From the NCBI GenBank assembly GCA_034509925.1, contig CM067529.1, forward strand, positions 13,305,501-13,369,500: 64,000 nucleotides of DNA, given 5' to 3'. Below are positions 12,852 to 26,417 of the stretch, in pieces. Origin of the DNA: Hirudinaria manillensis (taxonomy: Eukaryota; Annelida; Clitellata; Hirudinida; Hirudinidae). The notes beneath the pieces are model-generated. The model saw only the letters and a program-made list of their open reading frames with translations. It had not been told where the DNA came from and ran no database searches. A program made the position numbers and the translations under genes. The stretch's first letter is position 1, and the number at the start of each line of letters is the position of its first letter.

Positions 12852-15800
12852 TTACTTTGTCTCATCAGATATTTGGGATGAAGTTTCCGAGATTGTTGGA
12901 GGTGACTTCCTCTTCGTAGTCAAGTGAAGACAAAAGGATATCAGAGGCAATACAATAGCAAAAATGGCCAGAATGCTCAGGAAAACAAAATACATGATGG
13001 CTAAATCGATTGTATTCTCTGATCCATAAGCGGGACTGGTGAATTCATCAATTTCATCCGATTCAGTGGTTTCGACATTTTCTGCAATGCGTGATTTTTT
13101 TTTTCAATTTTGATTCTATATCGTGTGAAAATCATTATTCAATGACTTTAAACTTTATACTTTGTTGCATTATAATAATCGAGAGTTAAATTCACTTTTA
13201 GAAACGGCACAGCTGAAGTTGTCCGTCTGGCGATATCCTGGCCGACAACCGCACATGTACGATGATCTTGTGTTGACACAAAACGAAGTGGTCCGATTGC
13301 AGATGTCGGTATTGAGACATTCATTAATGTCTAGGAGATAATTTACCTTCTCAGGTTTTCATTCAATGTTTGAAATGGACAATAATAAATAATTATTTTT
13401 TAAACGAGGTTAATGGTTTAAGTCAAGATAATCAAATTCCGTTTATGGGAGTTATTATTTTTTTTTGTTCCAGTGTGTTGAACATTTATTTTTATTCCAG
13501 ATTACCTTCGCAATCAAAGATTTTAAAATATTTCGCCTTCTTCGTTCCTTCTGGGCAAGTGCATTCATATGTCCCTGGTAGATTGACGCAAGGGGTATCA
13601 TCTGGACAAATTGTCTCCAGTAGTTCACATTCGTCAACATCTTAGGAAAAAGTCATAATTAAATAATATCCAATGAATAAATGTAGAAATAAGTTAAAAA
13701 TTATCATAACAGAGAGGCCAATAGATTTATTTTTACTTCAAATTGATTGTATATGAATTTCGAAATAATTTTCAAAATTAATCAAAAAAAGATGGCCGTC
13801 AAACCTGCACATTCGCTTTTGTTATGCATTTCATCGTCCCTTACGTAACCCTCGTTACAAGAACATTCGTAATCTCCAATCTTATTGACGCAAACGCTAC
13901 TGTTTCCAGGACATTTCTCTCCAATTTTGCACTCGTCCAAATCTGTTTGATTTCATCATATTCAAGTTTTAATCCAAAGACCTCCATCTCAACGGTCAAT
14001 CAAGTCAATCAAGTAACGTTCAGTCTTGTAATTTAAACGTAATACTAACGATACAAAGTCAATATTACATAATAATTAATGTTAATAACAGTTAATTTAA
14101 GATAATTCATACGGCGCCATATCGAATTTGGGGCAGCCATTTGGAGGCCTATCCATTATATTCTCACCCTTGCAAATCGTTTGATTGGCTGAGTAAAATC
14201 CTGGATTACATTTGCAAGTTATTTTTCCATGAATATTTTCGCATACTCCATTCTCGCATTCTAAAGTTGAACAATCACGTCCACCTGTGCACGTGCATAA
14301 AAGTTGAATAAAGATTTAAATATGGATCGTCGTAAGTCAAAGGTGATGATAAACCATTACTAGGGAGTTACTAGGGACTGTTAGTGATTCAAACTTTGCA
14401 AAAATATAAATCCATTTTTAATAATTTTTATGAAGTAATTAAATAGTTATCAAAGTGTTCCAATTTCGTTTCAAAGTTGTTTACAGCGGTTTAAGTAATA
14501 AATACTGAGTAATAAATTGCTAAATTCTAGTTTTAGCCAAGAATCAACTTTCTGTGAACCAATTGCGAATAGTTAAACATGTAAAATGTTTAAAATGTGT
14601 AATTATTTTGAGACAGACTCAATTCTGAAATTCTACAATCAAAAAACATTTATTTCTTATGATTTCTTAAATAATTTACTGGAAATTTTGCAATTAGTTT
14701 TAATGACATTTCTTTACTACTAGAAATGTTGAGACTTCACCCTCGAAGGAGATAATTTGTACTCGGACATCAGCAAACATCAAACTAATTATATTGCATG
14801 TCGTCATGAAAATTAATAACCAGCCAAAATAGATAAGCAAATAGTTAAGTACTGCTAATAATTAACCAACAAGTAAAGTAATAATTAGTTACAAGTATGA
14901 TAGGTGACCTTGGCAGTTCTGGTCTTTATCCAGTCTGAACCCAAGTGGACATAAACACACGGCATACTTTAAACCCGTCGTCACCAAATTCAAATTTGCG
15001 CATAACATTTCAGCACAGTTTCCATTGTTCAATGAACAGTCTCAGCAAATTTGGAAATAGAAATTAAATAAAATGCTACTCTAATATTATATAACAATAT
15101 ATCTTCTTTTTTTTATTTATATTATAAATAATAATAATAAAAAGCTTTACGGCTGTTATATTTACGTATATTCATTATATGTGTGTATATATTTTTATAA
15201 TAATAATAATAATAAATAGGTACAGGAATGCAGGTAATTACGTACCATTTTGTTCACAATTAATTCCAACATTGCCAGGCATGCAAGCGGGACATCCAGT
15301 TTGGTCGTAAATACATCGCCAAAGCGATGGAACCAACATACGCTTCTTGGTATAAATGTCTGTGGGATATAAATAAAACTATTTTAAACTATTTTTTTTT
15401 AATATGCCTTTTTTATTTTAATATTTTTCCAATCTTAAAACAAATGAAATCGAATGACTCGAAGTGGCCAATGTTCAATAATGAACTACATCCAACAGAC
15501 TGCAAATCTGCATCAATTAAGACTGGTTCTAATACTTACATGTCTGCATGTCGTGCGTGTTATAAAATTAATGACAAATTTTATTAAATAAAATAATTTG
15601 TTAAAAAATCAAGAAAAACTTCTCGAATAAACAGAAAAAAATTTGGGGGCTCCGCAGAGAAATACAGTGTTATCCGCACATGGCTCATTGCATGAGGTAA
15701 ACTCTACCAATTCCAGTGAACTAAGATTCTCAAGACATATGCATTTTCCATTCTACGACATGAAAATATTATTACTGATTTATTTGATTATATTGTAATA

Positions 15801-16518
15801 AATATAATATTAAAAATTATTAATCAATAGCAATATAATTCCAGAAAACGTTACCGGCTTAATGCCGTAGTAATTAAATGCTTCGCATTTTGAAAAGCAA
15901 TCATCTGGATCTACAGTGTTTATTCCAACCATAGAAGATCTAAAACATCCTACATAGTTTTCTAATTTAAGGCCTTTAAAAAAAAAAGATTAGAAAGTGA
16001 ATAATAATTGAATTTATTATTTCTAAGTTACTAAGTTGCTGGCTGACCAAATGAATTGATTATTATCTTCTTCATTATCCCACTACCTTCCAAAGTTATG
16101 ATTCTGGAAACACCTTCGCATATATAAATGTAGCTATTTAGATTTATCTTTGGAAGGCATTGCTTCGAGCCAAATCTGCCTTTTTCAAATATAGCGATTC
16201 GTACAGTCTTTGTGACTTTAGCTGCTCCTTTTGAACAAAATGATCAATCATCAACAGTGGGCATGAGGTATGACAAAAATTGGTTTACATAAATTCAACC
16301 TGCACCGGGGATACAACCGACTTACCTGCATAAGCTACTGAAAGAGAATCTATATAACTGGTGGTGTTCAAGTCGATGACGACTTTATTGAAGCTTTTTC
16401 CGTAAATTAGCTCGGCGTCGGTGCTTTTACTTTCCAGGCCATCTTCTAAGAAGTAATAAATTTGTGTTTTTATTACACGTGACATCAGCAGCATGCAAAA
16501 TCCGGTAAGCAAAATCAT
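12852..16518 (-). CDS. WE1: discoidin-like/WSC/EGF single-pass receptor-like protein
   Basis: Eleven exons on the minus strand: 16518-16326, 16227-16087, 15973-15855, 15752-15620, 15359-15246, 15040-14909, 14284-14168, 13942-13805, 13640-13506, 13330-13196, 13081-12852. All phases agree, giving 528 aa. There is an N-terminal signal peptide, then a divergent discoidin/fucolectin-like domain (exons 1-2). A WSC domain follows, split between exon 3 (ENYVGCFRSS) and exon 4 (CLCGA-type cysteines ending FFSVYSR). Next come a short four-cysteine EGF, two EGFs, and cbEGFs starting DLDEC, DVDEC and DINEC. The last exon has an acidic linker, a TM helix at about 481-503 and a 25-residue tail. The exon 4 donor (gttttt) is weak. 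Probably a cell-surface adhesion or carbohydrate-binding receptor; ligand unknown. Confidence 0.82.
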
Positions 16519-17211
16519 GCCGGCCCGTGCGGAGGTTTCATAGTAGCCTGTTAAAATTAATATTTAAGTAAAACGAGAAAACACTCGGTACGTTTGTTTG
16601 CGTCACATGCAAAATCAAATGTTTAAAGTGGAATCTAGATGTTGCATTACACTCATACATGTATTTATTTTATTTATTTCCTAACCCTAACCCATTATTT
16701 AAGTTCAAGCGCGGGCCGAACAAGTCGAACAAATCATTGTCATATTTTCTTTTCCGTGGTGGAAATTGAAAATATTTAGTTCATTGAACTTGTTGATTGT
16801 TAGGTTACCTATTACTTATAATGTAGATGAAATTGCATTTCGTTCTTCAGTTGGCTTATTATGACAGAAATTTTTTATTTCATTCGCTAGGGAGTTTACT
16901 GTAAAGGGCGAATTTATATTTCATTCGATAGGATTATTAAACACAGTATTTAATTCGACTTTCGAAGGAAGCACATAACTATTTGTTCGCGTTAAATAAG
17001 AAATTACAGCTAATAACTAATCCATGCGATGTATAACAGCTAATCATAACAGCTATATCGTTAAAATTGCTCTGCAAGCCGATGTTTGAAACACATCGCA
17101 AATCCAAACAGATTGAATGATTTGTTTTATGGTAATTAAAATTGATATTAAACATGTACAGTTAATTTTAACAAACAGTCACAAGAATTTGTTTTTGTTT
17201 CATCGACTTCT
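16519..17211. other. Intergenic spacer WE1-WE2
   Basis: About 690 bp of AT-rich DNA with a short run of telomere-like units (cctaaccctaaccc near 16681). It should contain the WE1 promoter and the WE2 3' end. Confidence 0.5.
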
Positions 17212-20200
17212 TCACGTCGATGAAAGGCTGGTTGACATCGACATCCTCCTTCGAAGTGCTGGTTTGAAAGATTGAATGCAGATCGCAGTCACGATGTTTA
17301 ATAAAACGGCCAAGGTTAGAAGCCCTAGATAGGTTGCGATAAAATTTCTGATTTCCTGATCGTAGTCGGACGTAGTAATGACATCGTAGTCGTAAGCCGA
17401 ATCGTTCGATAATCCATACTCTTTGAATTAAAAAGGGCCTTCCATGAGCTTTTTTGGAACTTTAGATATGATGCTTAATATCTTTTAAATACATACTTTC
17501 CGAAAGTGTGCAGCTGTAATTATCGACTTGATGGTACCCTCTAAGACATCCGCATACATAGGATGACTTTGTATTTATGCAAAATGAGGTTGTCGTGTTA
17601 CAGATGCTAGAGTCAACGCATTCGTCAACATCTTAAAATGTAGAAAATCAGTCGAATGTAGTAAACTTCTGTTATTGAGCCTGCTTTACGCATTATAACA
17701 AAAGTTTGAATTTCATTCGCTAGAGGGCTTTCACCAACGACCACTGCACTTCAATTGTTAAATTAGTTATTAAAATAGGTGAAATCATATTTTATCCTGC
17801 AGTTCTAGTTTGCTTACGGTGCTTTTCATGCAGAATTAAATCACAATTTTCTTTTTAATGACTATTTTATTTATCGTAATGTAATGATTAGTATATCTAC
17901 CTTCGCATTCAATGTGAAATCCATAATTCATTTTAATGGTTCCCCCCGGACACGAGCAATCATATGAGCCTGGCAAGTTGATGCAGTGTTCCTCTTGTGG
18001 ACAGTAATACAATGCAAGACTGCATTCGTCAATGTCTGAAATTAAAAAGCAATGAAAGAAATAGACTTTGGCGATGCCTTTTATTATAAGAAGCAAGATT
18101 CTCATCTGCTAAAAAATTCAACACAAACGTTTATAACCTTCGCATGCACTCTTAGTAAGGGTTTTCATAGCCCTGGTGTAACCTTCCCTGCAAACGCATT
18201 CATAGTCTCCTTGTGAATTCATGCAAATTGTGGACTTTTCATCACAAGCTGATTCCAAAAGGCATTCGTCAATGTCTATGTTTAGTTGCAATGAAAAGAT
18301 TAAATTAATTATCACGATATAAATCTTTTAAAAGCCATGGAAATATTGCTAACTTTAAAGAGAGCTTATAAATTACATGATTTCTCATTTCACTCTTTAA
18401 TTTTGTATTTTCAATATTAGTAGATAAACTACCTTTACAAACATCCAATAAATCCTTTTTGAATCCCATGTTGCATTCGCATTCATAGCTTCCAACCGTG
18501 TTTGTACAGACGGTGTTTTCCCCCTCACATCTGGAGTCGTCTTTGCATTCATCAAAATCTACAATTCAAGAATGCCGCTCTTAATAATTCTTTAACTTTA
18601 AAAAAATCCATAATTACATCAGATTATACGCTTAGTTGAGGTATGAATGTTACAACATTACTCCATAAAAATAGCTAATTGAGTCATTATATTTGATTTA
18701 TTGTAATTCCTCGCAAAGTCTTTGACGTGTAAGGTTTGGTTACTTATGATAATCAAGGGCAAATTTCTGACCTTGACACTGTTTATCGTCAGTAATGTGA
18801 TATCCGAGTGTACAGGTACAAACTCCACCGATCAATTTGCTCGCTAAAAATTTCTCGCACTGAAGGTCCAAGCAATGGCCATTTTCGACAAGACAATCTT
18901 TTAATTATTTCAAATAATTATTAGTAATTGTCATTGCGTCGTTGTTATCAATACGTTATTATTAATTTATCATTAATAATAATGATAATAATATTGATGA
19001 TAATAAATTTAAATTATTAATGTTCAACAGTTACATTAATCGTACTGATAAGTATTCAATATATCAAAAAGGTTGATCAATGACATTCCCATCAAATTTT
19101 GTAATATCATAACCTGTTTTTAAATGAATGGTTAACGCATGTTAACTCCAAACCCCTATCCCCGATATTTTTTTTCTCATCTGACATAAATCTGACACCT
19201 CGATTTCGTGCATTTTCATTAGTATTCACCTCAACTTATTGAGATTTGTTTGAATTAAACCAATGAAAATGCTTTAAACCAAGTCGAAAATAAAAACAAT
19301 CACCTAAAAATTCACAATTGAAGCCTACTCTTCCTTCTGGACATGTAGTGCAACTGGTTTGAGAGACTACGCAGTTCCAAGTAACGTTTGCATTCATCAA
19401 ATATGTTATCGGTTCTGAACATTTAAACAAATGAAGCAAATTTTGTTTATAATCTCTGCAATAGCTCTGTATTTCTCTTTAAAGATTATTTTAAGTTTTA
19501 TACAAATTACATAATACCTGCTGTTTAAGCAAATCCTAACACTAACCCTAACCCCAACAGTAGCATTAACCCAAACCATAACCCTAAACCCAATCCTCGC
19601 CCTAACCCTAACATTGCGATTTGTTCTAGCTCTATGTTAAAGTCTGAAGTATTAAATTTCTATTCTTTAATAAAATAAATGGTGACACCCTTCGAATAGA
19701 CTGAAAAGTATGTGTCACTTCCACAGAGTTGGCGCTGATTTTCTGGGCAAGATTTGTCGCACAGATTCATCGTAACTGGTGCCATCGTAGACAATTTCTC
19801 AATGCAAATACATGATCCATCCTATTGGAAAGATAAAAGTCATGGATTTCCTTCCGTGTTCGACTATTTTATTATCGGATTAGCAGCAATAATTATTGTT
19901 AAAGATTTAAATTTAAAAAAAAAATCACAACACAACGGAAACAGGTCTTCACCATTTTAATGCCCAGGTATGAAGTTCGCTCGCACTCGGCCATACATCC
20001 CTTGACACTTCTAATTCTGGCTCCTTCAACATTTTTGCCTTTATTGTCAAAGCATCCCGCGTAATGCTCCAAATAAACTTCTAATTTAAAATTAATCAAT
20101 CAAAATTATCAGCTGCCACTTCAAATTTCAGAATGTCGTTGTATTTTGTAAATCAATCACTGTGGGCTCACCAGAATGATATATCATAATGTCTTCTATA

Positions 20201-21085
20201 GCATTCGGTGCATTCACTTCTATAACTCTCGCATATTCTTCGCACTTGAATACATAAGTAACATTTGTCGTTAAATCGGTCTCTAATCTCATGCAGATGC
20301 CAAATAATTCGACGACATTTTGGAGAACGTAGACTTGCGGTGGACTCGAGTCTGGACCGTCTTTAAGGATGAGTAAAGCGAAGTGGCATTGTTTACAGTT
20401 TAACAGTTGTTCTTATATATTGAATGGTATTGGTTACAGCTTTTAATATTGTAATAACCCGGGGTCCTCAAACTAATTATAGAAGGTCAGGTTTATTGAA
20501 AGTGTTCGGATGGCTTGGAAGATGTACAATGCTCAAGTGTCTAAGAATTGGAATCTGCTGTTTCTATTACTCTCGCTCTGTTTTTCGAGATAATTCTATT
20601 TGTCTAGATTCATATTATATAGCAAGTAATTCAAGATACAACAATAACCAAAGACTCTGAATAGTACCAATTAATTAATTCTCAAATTATATTGCCACTC
20701 AATTTCATTAATTACTAAATTAATTAATCAGCAATATAATTTTAATTATTCTTCAATTATCTGGATCCAGGGATCCAACAATATATCTATCAATGCATGG
20801 TAACTCACCTTTTTGCCTTACCTTTACCGTATCAATGTAAAGCGTAAAGTTGTAGGCGATAATTAATCTCTCAATGGTCCTTCCCTTCACTTGGTTGAAA
20901 TTAGTAACTGCCATTTTCGTGTCTCCATCACCCTCGAAATAATAAGTTTCAGTTGGTTCCATGTCATAAGTTGTCGTCAGCTTTAAAAAAGTTAATAATT
21001 TAAAAACAAACAAGATGATACAAAAATTGGAACGAAGCATGACGAGACAAAGTTTGATTTGAAAACAAGTTTTGCAATTTTTCAC
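17212..21085 (-). CDS. WE2: discoidin-like/WSC/EGF single-pass receptor-like protein
   Basis: Eleven exons: 21085-20809, 20360-20172, 20080-19953, 19821-19689, 19414-19304, 18897-18772, 18558-18433, 18275-18138, 18035-17901, 17631-17497, 17420-17212. Phases are consistent, giving 568 aa. The start could also be the internal Met at codon 17 (MLRSNF), just before the hydrophobic signal. The discoidin-like domain covers exons 1-2 and the WSC domain exons 3-4 (HYAGCFDNK ... SVYSKG). Six EGF-type modules follow, the last four starting DFDEC, DIDEC, DIDEC and DVDEC. The final exon has a Tyr/Asp-rich linker, a TM helix near 526-548 and a basic tail (LRRRMSMSTS). Intron 1 carries a solo LTR and intron 4 a telomere-like tract. 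Exon phases 1-1 for every EGF module are typical of exon shuffling. Confidence 0.83.
19527..19612. repeat. Telomere-like tract in WE2 intron 4
   Basis: Degenerate ccctaa units on the plus strand, inside the intron between the WSC second half and the first EGF exon. Confidence 0.7.
20450..20780. mobile_element. Solo LTR in WE2 intron 1
   Basis: Begins TGTAATAACCC and ends GGATCCAACA in plus orientation (so the reverse reads TGTTGGATCC...TTACA), flanked by 4-bp direct repeats atat at 20446-20449 and 20781-20784. It matches the LTRs of the element at 38275-40025, the copy at 62666 and the copy at the window end. This copy carries an extra segment of about 35 bp in the middle, related to the short sequence at 60704-60745. 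Confidence 0.85.
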
Positions 21086-21766
21086 GTCATTCGTGTTAAA
21101 ATGAATTAAAAATTAATTCATAATTTCTTGTTTAATTTCATTTTCGCAGTAATTTCAAGCTATAATACAATCAGAAGAGGGCTCGCAATTATCATATCAC
21201 AGAATTAAGTTTTCTATTTATATAATTTCAGCAAAATATTCTTTCAGTTTGGTGGCGAATGTAAATGGACCAGAGGCCATTAAGTAATTATAAGCACAGA
21301 TAAGCTTTTATCATTTGCATATCATAACCCTACGTGATGACTAAAGACAAGATCAGTCCTTCATTCAATCTAACATACGAACTAGATCCCTTGAACCTGC
21401 CATATTTATTACAAACAAATTTGCAAATTCTGTAATGCTGACATTCTCCCTCTTATTATCTAGTTATATCAGGCTTCCTTGTGTACCAGAGATCGGCCAT
21501 GACACCCCTTCGTCTTTCAAAAAGAACCAAGTGAACCCTCCTCGATAAAATGTTCTAAATCCTCTATTGCATCAAATCATTACCAGCTACTGCATCTCTG
21601 GAAATGTCTCCCGAATTGATACAAAATGTCGCGCAACAAATAAAAAATCGTTTGGCAAGATTTTTCCAATATTTTTATTTTCATCGTAATGGAAATTCGA
21701 GAAATAAATGGCTAATTTAAAACAGCGAAAACTATAAAGAAAATATGAGTCATGAAATAGTTTTTC
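21086..21766. other. Intergenic spacer WE2-WE3
   Basis: About 680 bp with no repeats of note. Presumed WE2 promoter and WE3 3' UTR. Confidence 0.5.
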
Positions 21767-24700
21767 TTAAGATATTGTTGTGGCGGTCGACATAGATCTC
21801 CTATTACCCATAGATTGGTAAAAAGTTTGAACAGCCACTGCAAGCGCTACGCTGGATATTATGAACAAGATTAGAACCGCTAAGAAGATTACTAGTACAC
21901 TCGAACTCTCTTCATCCTCTTCAAGAATTGGGGTGGTCACTTTTTGTGTTGTCGATTCGGTTTTGACACTTTTGACAGTTGGTCGATCCACTTAGAAATC
22001 AGATGGGAATCAATTGAATCAAATGAGATCAACATTTTTTTTTATTTCGTTTGATATGTAATCTTTTCTTTTTTTTTCATTCAAACTTACTTTCAAGGTG
22101 TGCGCAGGTGAAATTGTCAACTTGGCGGTATCCATGGAAACAGGCGCACTTGTAGGAATTCTTGGTGTTGATACAAATTGAGACTGTCACGTTACACCTG
22201 TCTGGCCTTGCACATTCGTCAATATCTTAAACATTTAGTGAATTAACTACTTAAATCTGATTTTTATCTTTCAATGAGTTAGACTTCACCAGCTAGATTG
22301 CTCATTATCATTATATTTATTATCATTACATTCATCTCTCACTCAAATGCCCTGTCAGAAAATATTTAATTTATGATGATGATTCTACATGTACCTTGGC
22401 ATTCAGTGATATGTTGAAACTTCACTTTAGAGGTTCCTATCGGACATACGCAGTCGTATGAACCTGGAGAGTTGATGCAATTGCTCTCTTTTGGACAGTT
22501 ATTTTTCGGCAGTACAGGATCGCATTCATCGATGTCTGAAATAAAAATCAGTGAACGGGATAACTTTCGGCATTTACTTTGCAAGAGTTTCATCTGCTGC
22601 AGATTCAACACAAATGCACAAAATCAGTTTGAAGAAATCTAAAATGATATTCCCGCATTGCGTTCTTTCTAACCTTGGCATTTATTCTTGGTGTACCTCA
22701 GGTAACCTTCCTTGCAATTACATTTATAGTCTCCTCGAGAATTTATGCAAATTGTAGAACTTTCATCACAAACATCTCCCAAAAGACATTCATCAACGTC
22801 TACGGTTTGTTTCAAGTAAAAAAATAAATTATGAAATAATTTTAATATTTGAAAATTGAAATAATTTTATTAACACGATAAATCTTTTAAGAGTCCTGGA
22901 GGTGTAGCTAACTCAAAAAAAGATGTCATAAAATGTCTTTGAATGTAAAATATCTTCATTACTTTTTATATTTTTTTGACGTGATTTGAAATGTAAAAGA
23001 GAGCTAAGCTACCTTGACAAAGGCCCGATGCGTCCATTTTGAATCCAGCGATGCAGTAGCATTCGTAGCTTCCAAGCGTGTTTGAGCAAATTGTGGTTTC
23101 CTGTTCACAAGTAACCCCCATTGCACATTCATCCAAGTCTACAATGCAAGAAAGTTATATTAACTTAATTAATTCACAACTTTAAAAGACATTCATCTAT
23201 TCTAGAATTAATATAAACTCAACAAAACGTTACCAATTATCATTATCAATTGATAAATTAAAATTAGTTCATTATAATTAGACTAAATTTCTTACCTTGG
23301 CACAGTCTATCATTATCCATGTAATATCCAGAGCGACAAGTACAAATTCCAGATAGTAATTCAGTTACACTAAGAGCCTCGCACTTCAAATCCATACAGT
23401 TACCATTTTCGACAGAACAATCTTAAATTCACTCGAATTGTAATTGATAACAAAGTTCACTAGGTTCTTGATAATGTTACTCTATTGGATTCGAGAGATT
23501 GCAATGGTCAATTGGTTACAATTAACACTGTCGTATGCAATGCTAATGATCATTTAGAACGAATTCGATATCTGTAAAATGTCTCGAAAGCTTCATCATC
23601 CGATAGGAAATATGGAAAATGAGGTTGCCCTTTAACAGGAGTAATTGAGATGGGGACTTATCCAATTGATGTCCGGCATTAGCAGTTCCGATTTGGCAAT
23701 TATATACATTACTTATGTAGGGCATTGAAATGGCCAAGGACAGGTTCAGCAGGTAATCTCGTAAAAAGAAATCATGAGGAAGAAAAGAAAAAATATTCTT
23801 TTTATTATTTAATTAAAGGAAAATTAATGATTAAAAATAATTTCCTTTTTGAAAAAAAAAGCTCACACGTCATTAAAGGGAGAAAAAGCAATTTAATGAC
23901 CAATTCTTCTGTGATCTTGGAAAGTCTATTTTAGGCAATGAAAACAAAGTAAGGCCAAGGAATATGGAATGTTTCCGTGGCGAATCAGAACCTATTACTC
24001 GTATACAAGTATCATCAGTCCGGTTGTAAGGCAGACTTTTTACGGGCCGTTCCAATAAAACCCCAACATTAATTCGAGTAGGAATTAAATAATCACTTAT
24101 GAATTCACAGTTGAGACCACTTCTTCCTTTTTCACATTGGGGACAATCCAATCGATCGAAGTAACAATCCCAAGACGGTCTTCGATTTGTGATGTGCTCA
24201 GGCGGCTCTTGTAATGAATATTTAGTCGGCGTTTAATATTTGTTATGTTCAACTTATAAAATACTTATGCATTATAAATACTTTTATGTTCAACTTTTTA
24301 CCTTTTTATTTATAAACCACATACTTTACTACCAGACAGCAAATGGGATATACCAAATATGTTACTTTTTTATATATGTAGACATATGAAATTGACATAC
24401 AGTAATATTTCATTAAAGTAATAATTAAATAAAGTTCAGCTAATATCGGACATAAGAGTTAATGACATTATTGATCGAAATCTGAAGGAAATCCTTCGAT
24501 CTGAAACAAATACGCCACCTTTCGAATAGACCGAAAAATATTCGTCACTTCCACATATTTGATGTTGATTTCCTGGACACGGTTGATTGCACAGATTCAG
24601 CTGGACTGGAATCATTGCTGACATTTGTTTAATGCAAGTACATAAGCCAACCTAAAGCAAAACATAGACAATAAAGACGTTTCAATGTGGAAGCACGGAA

Positions 24701-25606
24701 AATATTCCGTCAAAGTGTCATCATTTGTTTGTTATTGACTCTGAGTTCAGTTAACAAGCATTTGTTTTTCACGAATTTCGATGCCTTAACGAATAAAGCA
24801 CAATAGAACTTTAAATAAAGAAAATAATTGGATGGTCACCGCTTTAATGCCCACGTATGAAGTTTTTTTGCAACGGGCAAAACACTTTTTGATGTTTCGT
24901 ACTTCAACATCATCAGCACCGTTTTCATAAAGTTTAAAACACCCCACGTAATTTTCCAAATGCACCTCTGTTCGAAATGGTTTAGTTACGTTTTCTAAAA
25001 TATTCGTTTAAATTTGAATTTCTGAATGGATTCTTATAATTAATCATAAAAAGGTATTTAATATTCATGACGTTCAGGACCTGAATAATGGACCACTACG
25101 CTTCTCATGATATTCCTTAATCCCACTATTGCTAATCTCGAATACTCGTTGCAAAGGTAAAGAAATGCATTTTTATCTTCACGAGGCGATGATGTACAGA
25201 ACTTGATGGTCTTAAGGTCGCTCTTGATGACGAAAACACTCAAACCTCTTAATGTCTCTTCATAATCGGAAACATCTTAGCAAGAAAAAAAAAGGAAATC
25301 AATAAATTTAAATTAAATTGTTCATAAACCGGTATTGAACGTAAACTCACTTCGAAGACTGATTGTAACATTTTGGACGTATAATGTGAAATTATAGCCA
25401 ATGACTAATCTCTTAGGTGTCTTTCCCTTTAGTGATTCGACATTATTAAAAGTCGCTTTTACGTCACCATCCTTGAAATAATAAGTCTCCAACGATTCTT
25501 TTTCGCAAGATGTCATCAACACAAATAGCTTTAAAACCGACAAGACGGAAAAAATGGTGAAAGCAACCATAGCGAGAGGACGTTTAAATTGAAAATACGT
25601 TTTCAC
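21767..25606 (-). CDS. WE3: discoidin-like/WSC/EGF single-pass receptor-like protein
   Basis: Eleven exons: 25606-25351, 25275-25081, 24967-24840, 24651-24519, 24207-24097, 23421-23296, 23138-23013, 22799-22674, 22535-22395, 22225-22091, 21990-21767. They give 566 aa with every phase matching WE2. Signal peptide at residues 1-34. The discoidin-like segment includes TYYFKDGDV and RLVIGYNFTLYV. WSC comes from exons 3-4 (NYVGCFKLY ... CTCIKQMS ... FSVYSK). A four-cysteine EGF (CPQCEKGRSGLNC) and five further EGF modules follow, four of them calcium-binding (DLDEC, DVDEC, DIDEC, DIDEC). The TM helix lies near 525-548 and the tail ends NRRSMSTATTIS, echoing the WE2 tail. This is the best intact long-form member. 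Confidence 0.85.
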
Positions 25607-26417
25607 TCCGTTTCAACGTCATTCACATTTAATGATCGAATTTAAAAATGAATTTCTAATTTCAATGAATGAACAATAACAACCAATTCAAGTTACAAAA
25701 CAATCGGAAGAGGGCGCATTAATATAACTGAAATCTATCAGATATCAAAATGTTGCTTAGTAAATCGACTCGGTTGGAGCTCATCATTAAGGATTGGATG
25801 TGATAAAATACCATACTTTATTACAATAGATATTGTAACAAATCGTGGCTCTGTATATTAGTTATTTATTGCAAGTATTTAGTAACTGAGTCTCTAGGAT
25901 AACTGGAAGATCCGAGATTTTTTGGTAATTATTACAATATTGACGATTTTTGCATCGAAGGATCTCATCAAATTAAATTATAAAGTTGATTAATGTGTTA
26001 TTATATAATTTTAAATATTTAATTAAAGCTATATTTAGGATTACATCAAATTATATTAAAACATGCATGACATAGAATCAACTCTCGTAACTCTTTCTCA
26101 AAGTTTAACATCGCAATTATAATTAACAATAATTATTCATCAGGGTGAGCTAGTTTCTAATTCATCAATGGTGTTGGTAATAGTTTACTATTAGTTCGTA
26201 CTAGTTTATCTTGGCCAAAACAACTTAGGACGATAAGAAAAGCAACGAAAAGCTTTGAATTGTTTTTCATTTATTAATAAACAATTTGTTCTTAAAAGGC
26301 ACTAAATGTTTTAAGCCTTGAATCCAATTTCTTAAAGAGCCTAACAATAAATTAGTCCTAGCAATGCTTCAACTTAAATCAAACAATGTAATTAGCCAAT
26401 AAGTGCTTCTAATCACT
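25607..26417. other. Intergenic spacer WE3-WE4 and left edge of the triplication
   Basis: The left boundary of the first tandem unit is near 25909 (gagattttttggtaattatt), a marker repeated near 30653 and 35049. A minus-strand AATAAA signal (plus tttatt at 26270-26275), conserved in all three units, follows the WE4 stop. Confidence 0.55.
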
